This document shows, in pieces, positions 17,401 to 26,382 of a stretch of DNA of 60,606 nt. The DNA lies in assembly GCF_000337695.1 (NCBI RefSeq), contig NZ_AOIA01000023.1, positions 1-60,606 of the forward strand. Reading direction: 5' to 3'. Below the pieces are notes generated by a model, which did not search any database, had not been told where the DNA came from, and was given only the letters and a program-made list of their open reading frames with translations. Position 1 is the first letter of the stretch. Each line of letters starts with the position of its first letter. The stretch comes from Natronococcus jeotgali DSM 18795. GTDB taxonomy: Archaea; Halobacteriota; Halobacteria; Halobacteriales; Natrialbaceae. Made by a program: the position numbers and the translations under genes.

Positions 17401-18159
17401 ATGTGCGGTCGCTATACGCTGTTCGTCGATCAGGAGGAACTCGAGGACCGGTTCGACGCCCGGGTCGCCGACTCGGCAGCCCCGCTCGAGCCGCGGTACA
17501 ACGCGGCGCCGGGCCAGAAGCTCCCGGTGATCACGAACGAGAACGCCGACGAGATTCGGCACCTCGAGTGGGGGCTGGTCCCCTCGTGGGCCGACGACGA
17601 CAGCGGCGGGCTCATCAACGCGCGCGCCGAGACGGTCGCCGAGAAGCCGAGTTTTCGGGCGGCCTACGAGTCCCGGCGCTGTCTGGTCCCGGCCGACGGC
17701 TTCTACGAGTGGGTCGAGACCGACGGGGGTGAGCGAGTCGGAGAGTCGCGGTCCTCGTCAGATCTCCGATCTAACGGTGGGAAACAGCCCTACCGGGTCG
17801 CCCGCGAGGACGACCGTCCGTTCGCGATGGCGGGACTGTGGGAGCGCTGGGAGCCGGAGACCGCCCAGACGGGGCTGGACGCGTTCGGCGGCGGCCTCGA
17901 GGACGACGCCGACGACGGCCCGCTCGAGACGTTTACGATCGTGACGACCGAACCGAACGACCTGGTCGCGGAACTCCACCACCGAATGGCGGTCATCCTC
18001 GAGCCCGGCCGGGAACGGGAGTGGCTGACGGCCGACGATCCGCGGGCGTGTCTCGAGCCGTATCCCGCCGACGAGTTGCGAGCGTATCCGGTCTCGACGG
18101 CGGTCAACGACCCCGCGACCGACGAGCCGTCGCTGGTCGAACCGCTCGAGTCCGCGTAG
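17401..18159 (+). CDS. SRAP (HMCES/YedK) abasic-site DNA-protein crosslinking protein
   Basis: This 252-residue SRAP protein shields abasic sites in single-stranded DNA through a thiazolidine crosslink. After Met removal Cys2 (MCGRYT) becomes the crosslinking residue. Supporting residues are Asn74 (NARAET), Glu103 (GFYEW) and His193 (HHRMAVIL). Between FYEWVE and KQPYRV there is an insertion of about 17-20 residues (GERVGESRSSSDLRSNGG, encoded at about 17719-17781) absent from the usual fold. It is Ser/Arg-rich and looks like a linker-type acquisition. The start at ATG 17401 is fixed by the need for Cys2. Confidence 0.93.
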   Translation: MCGRYTLFVDQEELEDRFDARVADSAAPLEPRYNAAPGQKLPVITNENADEIRHLEWGLVPSWADDDSGGLINARAETVAEKPSFRAAYESRRCLVPADGFYEWVETDGGERVGESRSSSDLRSNGGKQPYRVAREDDRPFAMAGLWERWEPETAQTGLDAFGGGLEDDADDGPLETFTIVTTEPNDLVAELHHRMAVILEPGREREWLTADDPRACLEPYPADELRAYPVSTAVNDPATDEPSLVEPLESA

Positions 18160-18221
18160 CGGACGATCGGCGCGCCGAGACGCCGAGTCGAGCCCGGCTC
18201 GTCGGGCGTCGCGGTCGGGGG

Positions 18222-19859
18222 CTACAGCCCCTCGCGGCCGCCCTGCGAGAGGAGAACGACCAGGGAGAGCCCGGAGACGGCGAGCAACAGCAAGGCGGGG
18301 ATCACGGCGTACTGGTAGTAGGCGGCCTCCTGTGCGCGCCAGATGATGGTGACGAGCGTGTCGAACCCGGTCGGGCGCAGCATCAGCGTCGCGGGGAGTT
18401 CCTTCATGGTGGTCAGGAAGACGAGCGCGGCGCCGGCGGTGACGCCGGGTGCGATCAGCGGCAGCGTGATCTTCCGGAAGGAACCCGTCGGCGACTCGCC
18501 GAGCGTGCGCGCGGCTTCGATCAGCGCCGGGTCGACCTGTAGCGTCGTCGAGCGGATCGAGCCGACCGCCTGGGGGACGAACCGAACGACGTACGCGAAG
18601 ATCAGCAACGGAAGCGTCTGGTAGATCGCCGGCGTGGCCAGGTCGCGGGCGGTCCGGAAGGTCTCGTAGTCGGTCGCGAACGCGACCAGCGCCAGCCCCA
18701 GGACGACCCCCGGAACCGCGAAGCCGACGTAGGTCGCCCGCTCGAGCAGGGACGCAAGCGGCGAGTCGTTCCTCGCCGCGAAGTACGCGACCGGAAGGGC
18801 CAGAAGGACGGCGACCAGTGCGGCCGCGCCGGCGACCAGCACGGAGTTGAACGCGTACTCGAACTCGAAGGCCAGCGACGGTCGGGCGTCCGGATCCGCG
18901 GTCACGAGCCAGAGGCCGAGGATCCACAGCGGCACCAGCAGCGCCACGCCGGTCACCGCCGCGGGAAACAGCGTCGCGGGCCAGCGCCACGCGCCGAGGT
19001 CGACGACGGGATCGCTGCCGGCCGACCCGTCGCCGTCGCCCGAGGACGTCTCGCCGCGTCGGACCCACCACTCGAGGGCGAGCACGACGAGCACGATCGC
19101 CAACAGCTGCAGGGAGAGAAAGGCGGCGTACCCCCGATTGAAGACGTTGTACTCGAGGAAGATCTGCCTGGTAAACACGGGTAGTTGCATGATCGCGGGC
19201 GTGCCGAAGTCGGAGACGGCGTACAGCGCCGCGAGCAGGGCGCCGGCGACGATCGCCGGACGAACCTGCGGGAAGGTCACTCGACGAAACGCCGTCCAGG
19301 TGTCGTGGTTGAGCGTCCGCGCCGCGTCCAGCAGCGTGGTGTCGAACGACAGCAGGGCGGCCCGCGTCGTCAGGTAGACGTACGGGTACGTATAGAGCGT
19401 GATCACGATCGTGGTGCCGGGAAGGCCGTAGATCTCCGGTAGCTGTTCGATGCCGAGGGGCTCGAGGATCGACTGAAACTCGCCCTGCGGGCCGAACGCG
19501 GAGACGAACGAGAAAGCGCCGATGTAGCTCGGGATCACCAGCGGCAGGGCGGCGACGACGGCCCAGAACCGCCTGAACGGGAGGTTCGTCTGGACCGTCA
19601 GCCACGCGAGGGGGACGCCGAGCAACACGCAAAGCACCGTTACCCCGATCATCAGCAGGAGGCTGTTGGCGATCACCTCGAGGGTATCCGGCCGGAGCGC
19701 CAGTTCGCGGATCCGAGTCGGATCGACGGTCGTCGCCTCGACGACGATCCAGGTGAGGGGAAACAGCATGGCGGCGGCGATAGCGCCTGACAGCAGCGCC
19801 AGCCCCAGCGGGACGCCGTCGGTCCGTTCGAGCAGTCGTCGCGGTAAGAGAGATCTCAT
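18222..19859 (-). CDS. Fe(III)-type ABC transporter permease, fused two-domain
   Basis: This 545-residue permease is the fused FbpB type, with two repeats of the binding-protein-dependent transport domain, each with about six spans. The EAA loops are LLDAARTLNHDTWTAFRRVTFPQVRPA and LIEAARTLGESPTGSFRKITLPLIAPG. It would move Fe(III), or another small anion or metal, delivered by the binding protein at 25257-26378, which lies 6.5 kb away. No ATPase subunit is in the window. The promoter probably lies near 20005, sharing an iron-box-like dyad with the divergent operon; this leaves a leader of over 100 bases. Confidence 0.88.
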   Translation of the reverse strand: MRSLLPRRLLERTDGVPLGLALLSGAIAAAMLFPLTWIVVEATTVDPTRIRELALRPDTLEVIANSLLLMIGVTVLCVLLGVPLAWLTVQTNLPFRRFWAVVAALPLVIPSYIGAFSFVSAFGPQGEFQSILEPLGIEQLPEIYGLPGTTIVITLYTYPYVYLTTRAALLSFDTTLLDAARTLNHDTWTAFRRVTFPQVRPAIVAGALLAALYAVSDFGTPAIMQLPVFTRQIFLEYNVFNRGYAAFLSLQLLAIVLVVLALEWWVRRGETSSGDGDGSAGSDPVVDLGAWRWPATLFPAAVTGVALLVPLWILGLWLVTADPDARPSLAFEFEYAFNSVLVAGAAALVAVLLALPVAYFAARNDSPLASLLERATYVGFAVPGVVLGLALVAFATDYETFRTARDLATPAIYQTLPLLIFAYVVRFVPQAVGSIRSTTLQVDPALIEAARTLGESPTGSFRKITLPLIAPGVTAGAALVFLTTMKELPATLMLRPTGFDTLVTIIWRAQEAAYYQYAVIPALLLLAVSGLSLVVLLSQGGREGL

Positions 19860-19981
19860 AGGTTCGTGGACGAACTTCCGCCGGGCGTCCGCCGCTTCGG
19901 CAGCGGCGCCGAGTCCCCCCGAGCCGCCGTCGACGACAGTCCGGACGCGATCGACGGCGCCGAGGGGAAGCCCGACGTCGT

Positions 19982-20008
19982 GATACCCGGGTATCTCGTT
20001 CCAACGAG
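19982..20008. promoter_or_regulatory. Two adjacent palindromes in divergent control region
   Basis: GATACCCGGGTATC (19982-19995) is a perfect 14-base palindrome. It abuts CTCGTT-CC-AACGAG (19995-20008), a perfect 6+6 inverted repeat. They lie between the permease gene and the iron-box-like dyad and fall near the expected permease transcription start, so they may be extra operators or a structured leader. Confidence 0.5.
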
Positions 20009-20016
20009 TATAAGGT

Positions 20017-20030
20017 TTAGGTTTACCTAA
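20017..20030. promoter_or_regulatory. Iron-box-like operator 1
   Basis: TTAGGT-TT-ACCTAA is a perfect dyad. It lies between the TATA box AGTATAAG (20007-20014) and the ATG at 20040, so a bound repressor would block initiation of the redox operon. It also lies behind the divergent permease promoter. It resembles the sites of DtxR-family iron regulators. Confidence 0.75.
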
Positions 20031-20039
20031 TCCGCTCGT

Positions 20040-20573
20040 ATGGAGCTGACACGACGCGACGCGGTCGCCGCCCTCGCCGCGCTCGGGGTCGGCGGCGGGG
20101 CCGCGCTCGGGGTCGGTCGGCTGGGGCGCGATCCCGACGCCGACGGGGGAGTCGACGCCGAACGGATCCGCGAAACGCAGGTGGCCGCCGCGGCCGTCGT
20201 CTACCCGAGCGAGGTATCCGGAACGCGGGAGTTCGTCGAGACGTTCCTCGAGGGACGCCTCGAGCAACCGGCCCACGCCGCGGCGCTCGAGGAGGCCGTC
20301 GCGGAGTTGGACGACCGCGCCGAGAGCTGGTACGGCGACGCCTTCGCGGTGCTTTCGGTCGCGGACCGCGAGCGCGTCCTCGAGCAGGTCGGTGCCGACA
20401 CCGCCGACGAGGACCCCGACGGGACGACCGCCGAGCGAATCCGCTACTACGTCGTCAACGAGTTGCTGCTCGCGCTGTACGCCTCGCCGACGGGGGGCGA
20501 ACTGGTCGGTCTCGAGAACCCGCAGGGTCACGCGGGCGGGCTCGAGACGTACCGGCGGGGGCCGGAGGCGTGA
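20040..20573 (+). CDS. Gluconate 2-dehydrogenase subunit 3-like protein, Tat-exported
   Basis: This 177-residue protein starts with a Tat signal (MELTRRDAVAALAALGVGGGAALGVG). The mature part has the helical pattern of gluconate 2-dehydrogenase subunit 3 (AAAVVYPSEVSGTREFVETFLEG...LYASPTGGELVGLENPQGHAGG). In bacteria this subunit accompanies a GMC flavoprotein and is needed for its export. Its stop overlaps the GTG start of the GMC gene, so the two are translated together. The TATA box and iron-box-like dyad just upstream suggest expression under iron limitation. Confidence 0.85.
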   Translation: MELTRRDAVAALAALGVGGGAALGVGRLGRDPDADGGVDAERIRETQVAAAAVVYPSEVSGTREFVETFLEGRLEQPAHAAALEEAVAELDDRAESWYGDAFAVLSVADRERVLEQVGADTADEDPDGTTAERIRYYVVNELLLALYASPTGGELVGLENPQGHAGGLETYRRGPEA

Positions 20574-22204
20574 GCGCCGATCGTCCGCCCGCGGAGGGTG
20601 CGGAGCCCATCGACGAGGAACGCGATCGAACCCCCGTCGCGGACGCCGACGTCTGCGTGATCGGCGCGGGTCCGGCCGGCGGACTGGTCGCGTCCAGGCT
20701 CGCCGAGGCGGACCTGGAGGTCGTGATCCTCGAGGCCGGACCCCGGTTCGACCCCGCGGATCGGCTCGCCCGCCAGGAGCGGGCGATCAGACCCGCCTAC
20801 GATCGGCCGGCCGTCTGGGACGGCGATCCGGAACGGGACGCCCACGCGTCGTCGGGCGAGCGGTTCTACCCGCTGAACCACGCCCGCGTCAAGGGCGTCG
20901 GCGGGTCGACGCTGCACTGGCAGGGGATGGTGATGCGCCTCCACGAGGACGACTTCGACTCCGCGAGCGCCCGCGGCGTCGGCACGGACTGGCCCATAGA
21001 CTACGAGGACCTGCGTCCCTACTACGCGGCGGCGGAGCGCGAACTCGGGGTGTCGGGAGCCGACGACAACCCCTTCGCGCCGCCCCGGGAGGAGCCCCAC
21101 CCGATGCCGGCGTTCCGACCCTCCTACAGCGACGGGCTGTTCGCCGAGGCCTGCGACGAACTGGGGATCGCGATGCACTCGGTGCCGAACGCGCGCAACT
21201 CCGAGACCGACGACGGCCGGAGCGCCTGCGTCGGTTACGGAACCTGCCAGCCGGTCTGTCCCTCCGGCGCGAAGTACGACGCGACCGTCCACCTCGAGCG
21301 CGCCGAGGCGGCGGGCGCGACGGTGCTCGATCGCGTTCCCGTCCAGCGCCTCGAGCACGGCGCCGAGCGGATCGAGGCGGCCGTCTACGCGACCCCCGAC
21401 GGCGAGGAGCGCCGCCAGGAAGCCGACGCCTTCGTGATCGCCTGCGGCGGCGTCGAGACCCCCCGCCTCCTCCTGCTCTCGGAGTCGAGTCGCTACCCCG
21501 ACGGGCTGGCCAACTCGAGCGGGCTGGTCGGGAAGTTCTTCATGGACCACTGCTTCGCCGGTACGGGCGGGGTCCTCGACAAACCAACTCGGCAGAACCA
21601 CGTCGGCTTCCTCACCAGCGAGTCCCACCAGTTCTACGACGAGGCCGACGACGAGATCGCCCCGTTCAAACTCGAGTTCTTCAACTACGACGGTCCCTCG
21701 CCCGTCGGGCTGGCGCTGTCGGGCGACGACTGGGGCGACGACCTCCTCGAGCGCCTGCGCGCGGAGTACGGGAACCACGTCGGGATGGGCGCGCTGGTCG
21801 AGCAACTCCCCCGCGAGGACAGCTACGTGGCACTCGACCCCGAGCAGACCGACGACCGCGGCAATCCGGTGCCGGACGTCCACTGGTCGGTCGGCGACCG
21901 CGCCCTGGAGACCGTCGAGCGGGTCAACGAGATCCAGGAGCGGATCCTCGAGGAACTCGGCGCCGAGATCACCTGGCAGGTCGGGCCCGAGGATACCGGC
22001 CCCGCCTACCACCACATGGGAACGACGCGCATGGGCGACGATCCCGCCGAGAGCGTGGTGGGCCCGGACCTACGGACCCACGACCTCGAGAACTGCTGGA
22101 TCGCCTCGAGCAGCGTCTTCCCGACCGGCGGGGCGATGAACCCGACGCTGACGATCGCCGCCCTCGCGCTGAAGGCGGCCGACGACGTTCGCGAGTCGCT
22201 GTAA
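20570..22204 (+). CDS. GMC-family FAD oxidoreductase
   Basis: This 544-residue flavoenzyme has the FAD dinucleotide motif GAGPAGG (32-38), the GMC segment VKGVGGSTLHWQGM, and the C-terminal HHMGTTRMG...FPTGGAMNPTLTIAALAL. A Cys cluster CVGYGTCQPVCPSGAKYD, common in gluconate-dehydrogenase-like GMC proteins, is present. It has no signal peptide and presumably leaves the cell bound to its Tat-carrying partner. The substrate is unknown, with sugars or polyols likely. The usual cytochrome c subunit is absent, so the electron acceptor must differ. The GTG start overlaps the upstream stop. Confidence 0.9.
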   Translation: MSADRPPAEGAEPIDEERDRTPVADADVCVIGAGPAGGLVASRLAEADLEVVILEAGPRFDPADRLARQERAIRPAYDRPAVWDGDPERDAHASSGERFYPLNHARVKGVGGSTLHWQGMVMRLHEDDFDSASARGVGTDWPIDYEDLRPYYAAAERELGVSGADDNPFAPPREEPHPMPAFRPSYSDGLFAEACDELGIAMHSVPNARNSETDDGRSACVGYGTCQPVCPSGAKYDATVHLERAEAAGATVLDRVPVQRLEHGAERIEAAVYATPDGEERRQEADAFVIACGGVETPRLLLLSESSRYPDGLANSSGLVGKFFMDHCFAGTGGVLDKPTRQNHVGFLTSESHQFYDEADDEIAPFKLEFFNYDGPSPVGLALSGDDWGDDLLERLRAEYGNHVGMGALVEQLPREDSYVALDPEQTDDRGNPVPDVHWSVGDRALETVERVNEIQERILEELGAEITWQVGPEDTGPAYHHMGTTRMGDDPAESVVGPDLRTHDLENCWIASSSVFPTGGAMNPTLTIAALALKAADDVRESL

Positions 22205-22212
22205 CCGATACT

Positions 22213-22226
22213 TTAGGCTAACCTAA
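22213..22226. promoter_or_regulatory. Iron-box-like operator 2
   Basis: TTAGGC-TA-ACCTAA is a near-perfect dyad (one mismatch). It directly precedes the TATA box AGTATAAG (22228-22235) of the GT2 gene, covering the BRE position, and lies 8 bases after the GMC stop codon. It separates the GT2 transcription unit from the redox operon. Confidence 0.72.
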
Positions 22227-22259
22227 AAGTATAAGTGCGGCGGCCAGAGAGTACCGCCA

Positions 22260-23003
22260 ATGAGTAGCGAGAAGCGGACCGGACCGGGGGCTAACGGAGC
22301 CGTCGACGGTGCGACCGACGGCGGCGAGTACACCTTCGAGGACGTCAGCGTCGTCATGGGGACCTACAACGAGGAGGAGGCGATCGGAACGGTGCTGGCA
22401 GACGTCGAGGACGTCACGGACGGGAAGGCGGAGGTCGTCTGCGTCGACGGCTCCTCGGACCGCACGCCCGAAATCGCCCGCGAGCACGGCGCGACGGTGA
22501 TCGAACAGCCCCCCCAGGGGTACGGCGTCGCCGTCCGCGCGGCGATCCTCGAGCCCGACCGTCCCGTCGTGGTGACGACCGACTGCGACGACACCTACCC
22601 GATGGAGCAGCTGCCGGAGTTCCTCGAGCTGATCAACGAGGGGTACGACGTCGTCAGCGGCGACCGCCTCTACCACGGCGCCGACGCGATGCCGGCGTTC
22701 AACCGCCTGGGTAACCACGCCTTCGCCGCGCTCGCGAGCGTCCTGCTGGGCACCCGCGTCCACGACACGACCACCGGGATGCGGGCCTATCGCCGCGAGG
22801 TCGTCGAGTCGATCGAGTGGACCGAAAATACGGGCCTCTCGGCCGAGCTCCTCATCCGACCGCTGCTGCGGAGGTACGACGTCCGCGAACACCCCATCGA
22901 GTACCGCGAGCGCGCCGGCGAGACGAAACTCGACCCGATCCAGGGGGGCGCCGAGATCGCCAAATCGATCGTCACGGTCTGTCTCGAGGAGCGGTTCCGG
23001 TAG
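22260..23003 (+). CDS. GT2-family (dolichyl-phosphate-sugar synthase-like) glycosyltransferase
   Basis: This 247-residue GT-A fold enzyme has VVMGTYNEEEAIG (31-43), VCVDGSSDRTPEIA and the metal-binding DCDD (108-111). It resembles polyprenyl-phosphate hexose synthases, which load a sugar onto dolichyl phosphate at the cytoplasmic face of the membrane. It lacks the C-terminal membrane spans of larger homologues. Its own iron-box-like dyad and TATA box predict a leaderless, iron-responsive transcript. The adjacent convergent GT-C gene could use the resulting lipid-linked sugar. Confidence 0.85.
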   Translation: MSSEKRTGPGANGAVDGATDGGEYTFEDVSVVMGTYNEEEAIGTVLADVEDVTDGKAEVVCVDGSSDRTPEIAREHGATVIEQPPQGYGVAVRAAILEPDRPVVVTTDCDDTYPMEQLPEFLELINEGYDVVSGDRLYHGADAMPAFNRLGNHAFAALASVLLGTRVHDTTTGMRAYRREVVESIEWTENTGLSAELLIRPLLRRYDVREHPIEYRERAGETKLDPIQGGAEIAKSIVTVCLEERFR

Positions 23004-23044
23004 TCGACCCGCGCTACGGTTTTCGGCCGCGTTCGACGCTCGAG

Positions 23045-25234
23045 TCAGCCGTCCGGCTCGAGGCCCGTCTCGAAGGTCACCCACTCGGCGTGGGAGGTCG
23101 ACTCGTCCGGGAGGTAGGTCCCTTCGGTGCCGCAGTCCTCGACCAGCCGACACGCCGTTCGCTCGGATGGCCGGATCGCCTCGAGGCCGTCCGCGGTCGC
23201 CCGGACGGCCGTCTCCTGGCGGTACGTGAACGTCGCGGAGACGCCCGTCTCCTGGACGAGCGTCACCGTCAGGACGACCTCGTCGGCCTCCTCGAACGGG
23301 ACGGTCGCCGAGTCGGCCTCCGAGGCGTTCAGGCGGGCGACGCCGCCGTCGGCCCCGCTGGACTCGAGGCCCCACTCGACGGCGATCCGATCGTCGGGGT
23401 CGTCGATCCGGTAACTGGCGTTTCCGTCCGCGGTCTCGAGTCGAACCGTCGCGCGGTCGACCCGCTCGGGGAGGCCGACGACGGTCTCGCCCTCGAACGA
23501 CTCGCCCTCGCGGACCGTCAGCAGCTGGAGCGTCGGAACGAGGTCGTCGGGCGAGGCCCCCCACTCGCCGTGGTAGGTATACCGGTAGTACTCCCGGTCC
23601 GGATAGGCGTCGAGCACCGCGAAGTCCCGCTCGGGGGGGCCCTCGAGCGCGTAGACGGTCTCGCCGTCCAGTCCCGGATCGTTCCGCAGCGCCTGGAACG
23701 GGTGGTTCTGCCACTGGCCGTACGGCGTCGGCTGGAACACGAGCGCGTCCTCGAGGTCGGCCTCCTCGAACGGTTCGTAGGCCGTCTCGAGCCGATCGGT
23801 GTGGGCGGCGTTGCGCTCGATCGGGGCGGAGAGAAGGGCGGCGTTGGCCGCGCCGACGACGAGCGCGCTGGCGACGAGGACCGCGAGCGCGATCGCCCGG
23901 GCCGACCGCGGCGACGCCAGCGCCTCGAGTCGGTCGCGGACCGCTCCGTCGCGGAGCCGGCGCCAGCCCGCCACCAGCCCGAACGCGGCGAAGATCGACA
24001 GCGGCACCAGTATGTCGAAGTGGTAGACGGGGCCGAACTGCGCGAGCAGCCCGTCGGTCGGATCGGTCATCGTCGCGAGGACGTTGTAGTTGCCCCAGAA
24101 CGCGACGTTGCCCAGGGGGACGGTCAGTAGCAGGCCGGCCAGGAGGACGCCGGCGGTTCGGTCGTGAGCAGCGGAGTCGGCGTCTCGAGTCGTCCCGGAC
24201 CCGCGCCACCTGCGGGCCGCGAGCGCGAGTCCGGCCAGCGCGGCGACGGTACCGACCGCTCCCGCCGCGAACCAGCGGGTGAGGAAATAGCGAAGGACGT
24301 ACCCGTTGGCCCGCACCGCGAGCGAGGGAGTGTACTCGACGGCGTGGCCCCTGAGCTGGCGGTAGCCGAATCCGGGGCCGTCCAGCGGCGCGAACGCCTG
24401 GAAGGGAAACAGGAGGGGCGAGCCGGTGAGACGGGCGTTGTAGGCGAGCGCCAGTCCGACGAACAACAGGCCGACGGCGGCGGTGACCGCGTTTCGGCGG
24501 ATCGGATCCGGCAGCGGTCGCAACGGGGTCGACTCGTCCCGGACCGACCGCAGGAGCGTCCAGAGCGCGTGGCCGATGAAGGGGGCCGCGAACAGGACGG
24601 CGGTGTAGGGCCGGGCGAAGAACGCGAGCCCGATCGCGGTCCCGGCCAGAACCGCGTGCCGGAGCCGCCCGGAGCGAACGCCCCGGAGGTACCAGACCGC
24701 AAAGCAGAGGTTCAGCAGCGTCGTCGGCGCGTACGGGAGAAAGACCGACGTCGCGAGCAGGGCCATCGGCGAGGCCGCGAAGACGCCCGCGGCGACGACG
24801 CCGACGCGGCGGTCGAAGACCGTCGATCCGAGCACGTACACCAGCGCGGCGTTGGCCGCCGCGACGATCGCGAGCGTCACTCGCGGCTCGCCGAACAGCG
24901 CCATCGAGATCGCGTACATCGCCGCCGGAACCGGCGAGTACCTCGGGTAGAGCCGGCCGCCGTCCTCGACGAAGAACCACGGCCGGAACGCGTCCGCCAG
25001 CTCGCCCGCGTGGATCTCGAGCTGGCCCTCGAGCAGCATGGCGGCCTGCAGGAGGTAGACGGCCTCGTCGTCGTTGCTCGAGTGGTAGGGAAACAGCTCG
25101 GAGGCGAGCGCGAAGACCGCGACGCCCGCACAGAGGGCCACGAGAGCCGCGGCGGCGCGCTCGCGGCGGTGCGAGAGGGTCGCGAGCCGGGAGCGCGAGA
25201 ACAGGTCGCGAATCGAGTCGGAGATCGGAGTCAC
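23045..25234 (-). CDS. GT-C membrane glycosyltransferase (GT39/ArnT-like)
   Basis: This 729-residue protein has about ten membrane spans in its first 450 residues and an extracytoplasmic acidic C-terminal domain. The first loop carries YHSSNDDEAVYLLQAAML, equivalent to the catalytic acidic pair of GT-C enzymes that transfer sugars from polyprenyl-phosphate donors outside the cell. It begins at GTG 25234, 22 bases after the iron-binding-protein gene on the same strand, so both probably share the promoter with iron-box-like operator 3. It may use the product of the GT2 enzyme. Confidence 0.78.
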   Translation of the reverse strand: MTPISDSIRDLFSRSRLATLSHRRERAAAALVALCAGVAVFALASELFPYHSSNDDEAVYLLQAAMLLEGQLEIHAGELADAFRPWFFVEDGGRLYPRYSPVPAAMYAISMALFGEPRVTLAIVAAANAALVYVLGSTVFDRRVGVVAAGVFAASPMALLATSVFLPYAPTTLLNLCFAVWYLRGVRSGRLRHAVLAGTAIGLAFFARPYTAVLFAAPFIGHALWTLLRSVRDESTPLRPLPDPIRRNAVTAAVGLLFVGLALAYNARLTGSPLLFPFQAFAPLDGPGFGYRQLRGHAVEYTPSLAVRANGYVLRYFLTRWFAAGAVGTVAALAGLALAARRWRGSGTTRDADSAAHDRTAGVLLAGLLLTVPLGNVAFWGNYNVLATMTDPTDGLLAQFGPVYHFDILVPLSIFAAFGLVAGWRRLRDGAVRDRLEALASPRSARAIALAVLVASALVVGAANAALLSAPIERNAAHTDRLETAYEPFEEADLEDALVFQPTPYGQWQNHPFQALRNDPGLDGETVYALEGPPERDFAVLDAYPDREYYRYTYHGEWGASPDDLVPTLQLLTVREGESFEGETVVGLPERVDRATVRLETADGNASYRIDDPDDRIAVEWGLESSGADGGVARLNASEADSATVPFEEADEVVLTVTLVQETGVSATFTYRQETAVRATADGLEAIRPSERTACRLVEDCGTEGTYLPDESTSHAEWVTFETGLEPDG

Positions 25235-25256
25235 GAGGCTGCCGGTACTCCGTCGG

Positions 25257-26378
25257 TCAGAGGGTAATCCCGTCGACCTCGCGCATGAAGTCGACCGTCT
25301 CCTCGATGTTGGACAGCTCGGACAGATCGATATCCGGGACGTTCAGCTCGTCGACCGGCGGCAGTTCGCCGTAGGGGTCGACTCCGGAGATCATCGGGTA
25401 CTCGAAGGTGTCGACGGCGAAGTACTCCTGGGCCTCGGCCGAGAGCAGGTGCTGGACGAACGCATCCGCGAGGTCGGGGTCGGCGGCGGCCTCGGTGACG
25501 GTCGCGCCGGCGACGTTGAACACCGCGCCCGCGTCGCCCTCGGTGAACGTCGCGGCGATCGACGGATCCGACGAGCCGTCGATGATCCGCTGGATGTAGT
25601 AGTGGTTGGTGAACCCGGCGTCGATCTCGCCGTCGTTGACCGCGTTACAGACCAGCTGTTCGTCGTCGTACTCCTGGATGCCCGCGTCGACGACGCCCTC
25701 GAGCCACTCGCGGGTGGCCTCGTCGCCCTCGAGCTGTCGCATCGCGGCGACGAAGGACTGACTGGAGCCGTACGACGGCGCCCACCCCAGGTCGCCGTCG
25801 AACTCGGGGTAGTCCATGATGCTGTCCGGCAGGTCCGACTCCTCGAGGGCGTCGGTGTTGTACGGGACCGTTCGGGCGCGACCGGAGGTGCCGATCCAGG
25901 TGTCGGTGCGGAACTGCTCGGGGACCAGGTCGGCGAGGTCGTCCGAGATCGAACGGGTCAGCCCCTCGTCGGCGAGCGCGCCGAGCGCGGACGCGTCGAC
26001 CGTGTAGAAGACGTCGGCCTCCGTCGCGTCGCCCGCCTCGGAGATCTGGTTGACGAGATCCGAGGAGCCGTCGTACCGAACGTTGAGCTCGAAACCGTCG
26101 TAGTAGCTCTCGAGGCCGTCGACGAGCGGTCCCACCAGGAACTCGTTGCGGCCGGAGTAGACGTGGAGCTCGCCTTCGAGGTCGGGCAGGTCCTCGATCG
26201 ACGTGCCGCCCGGCTCGGGTCGGCCCTCCCGTCCGGAGCCGAACTGGCCGAACGGGTTCTGCTGGTCGTCACCCTCTTCGCTTCCGATCAGTCCGAGACA
26301 ACCCGAGAGCCCGGCCGTCCCGACGGCGGCGGAGCCGACCAGAAACGATCGGCGGTCCGCGGTGATTCGTCGCGTCAT
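25257..26378 (-). CDS. Fe(III) ABC transporter substrate-binding lipoprotein
   Basis: This 373-residue FbpA-like binding protein has a Tat signal with a lipobox (RRSFLVGSAAVGTAGLSGC, Cys27), so it should be lipid-anchored outside the membrane. The mature domain begins ELHVYSGRNEFLVGPLVDGLE. The paired tyrosines Tyr260-Tyr261 in TNHYYIQRI match the Fe(III)-ligating pair of FbpA. A TATA box (26401-26410) and a perfect iron-box-like palindrome between it and the ATG show tight control. The cognate permease is probably the gene at 18222-19859. Confidence 0.9.
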   Translation of the reverse strand: MTRRITADRRSFLVGSAAVGTAGLSGCLGLIGSEEGDDQQNPFGQFGSGREGRPEPGGTSIEDLPDLEGELHVYSGRNEFLVGPLVDGLESYYDGFELNVRYDGSSDLVNQISEAGDATEADVFYTVDASALGALADEGLTRSISDDLADLVPEQFRTDTWIGTSGRARTVPYNTDALEESDLPDSIMDYPEFDGDLGWAPSYGSSQSFVAAMRQLEGDEATREWLEGVVDAGIQEYDDEQLVCNAVNDGEIDAGFTNHYYIQRIIDGSSDPSIAATFTEGDAGAVFNVAGATVTEAAADPDLADAFVQHLLSAEAQEYFAVDTFEYPMISGVDPYGELPPVDELNVPDIDLSELSNIEETVDFMREVDGITL

Positions 26379-26382
26379 AGGA

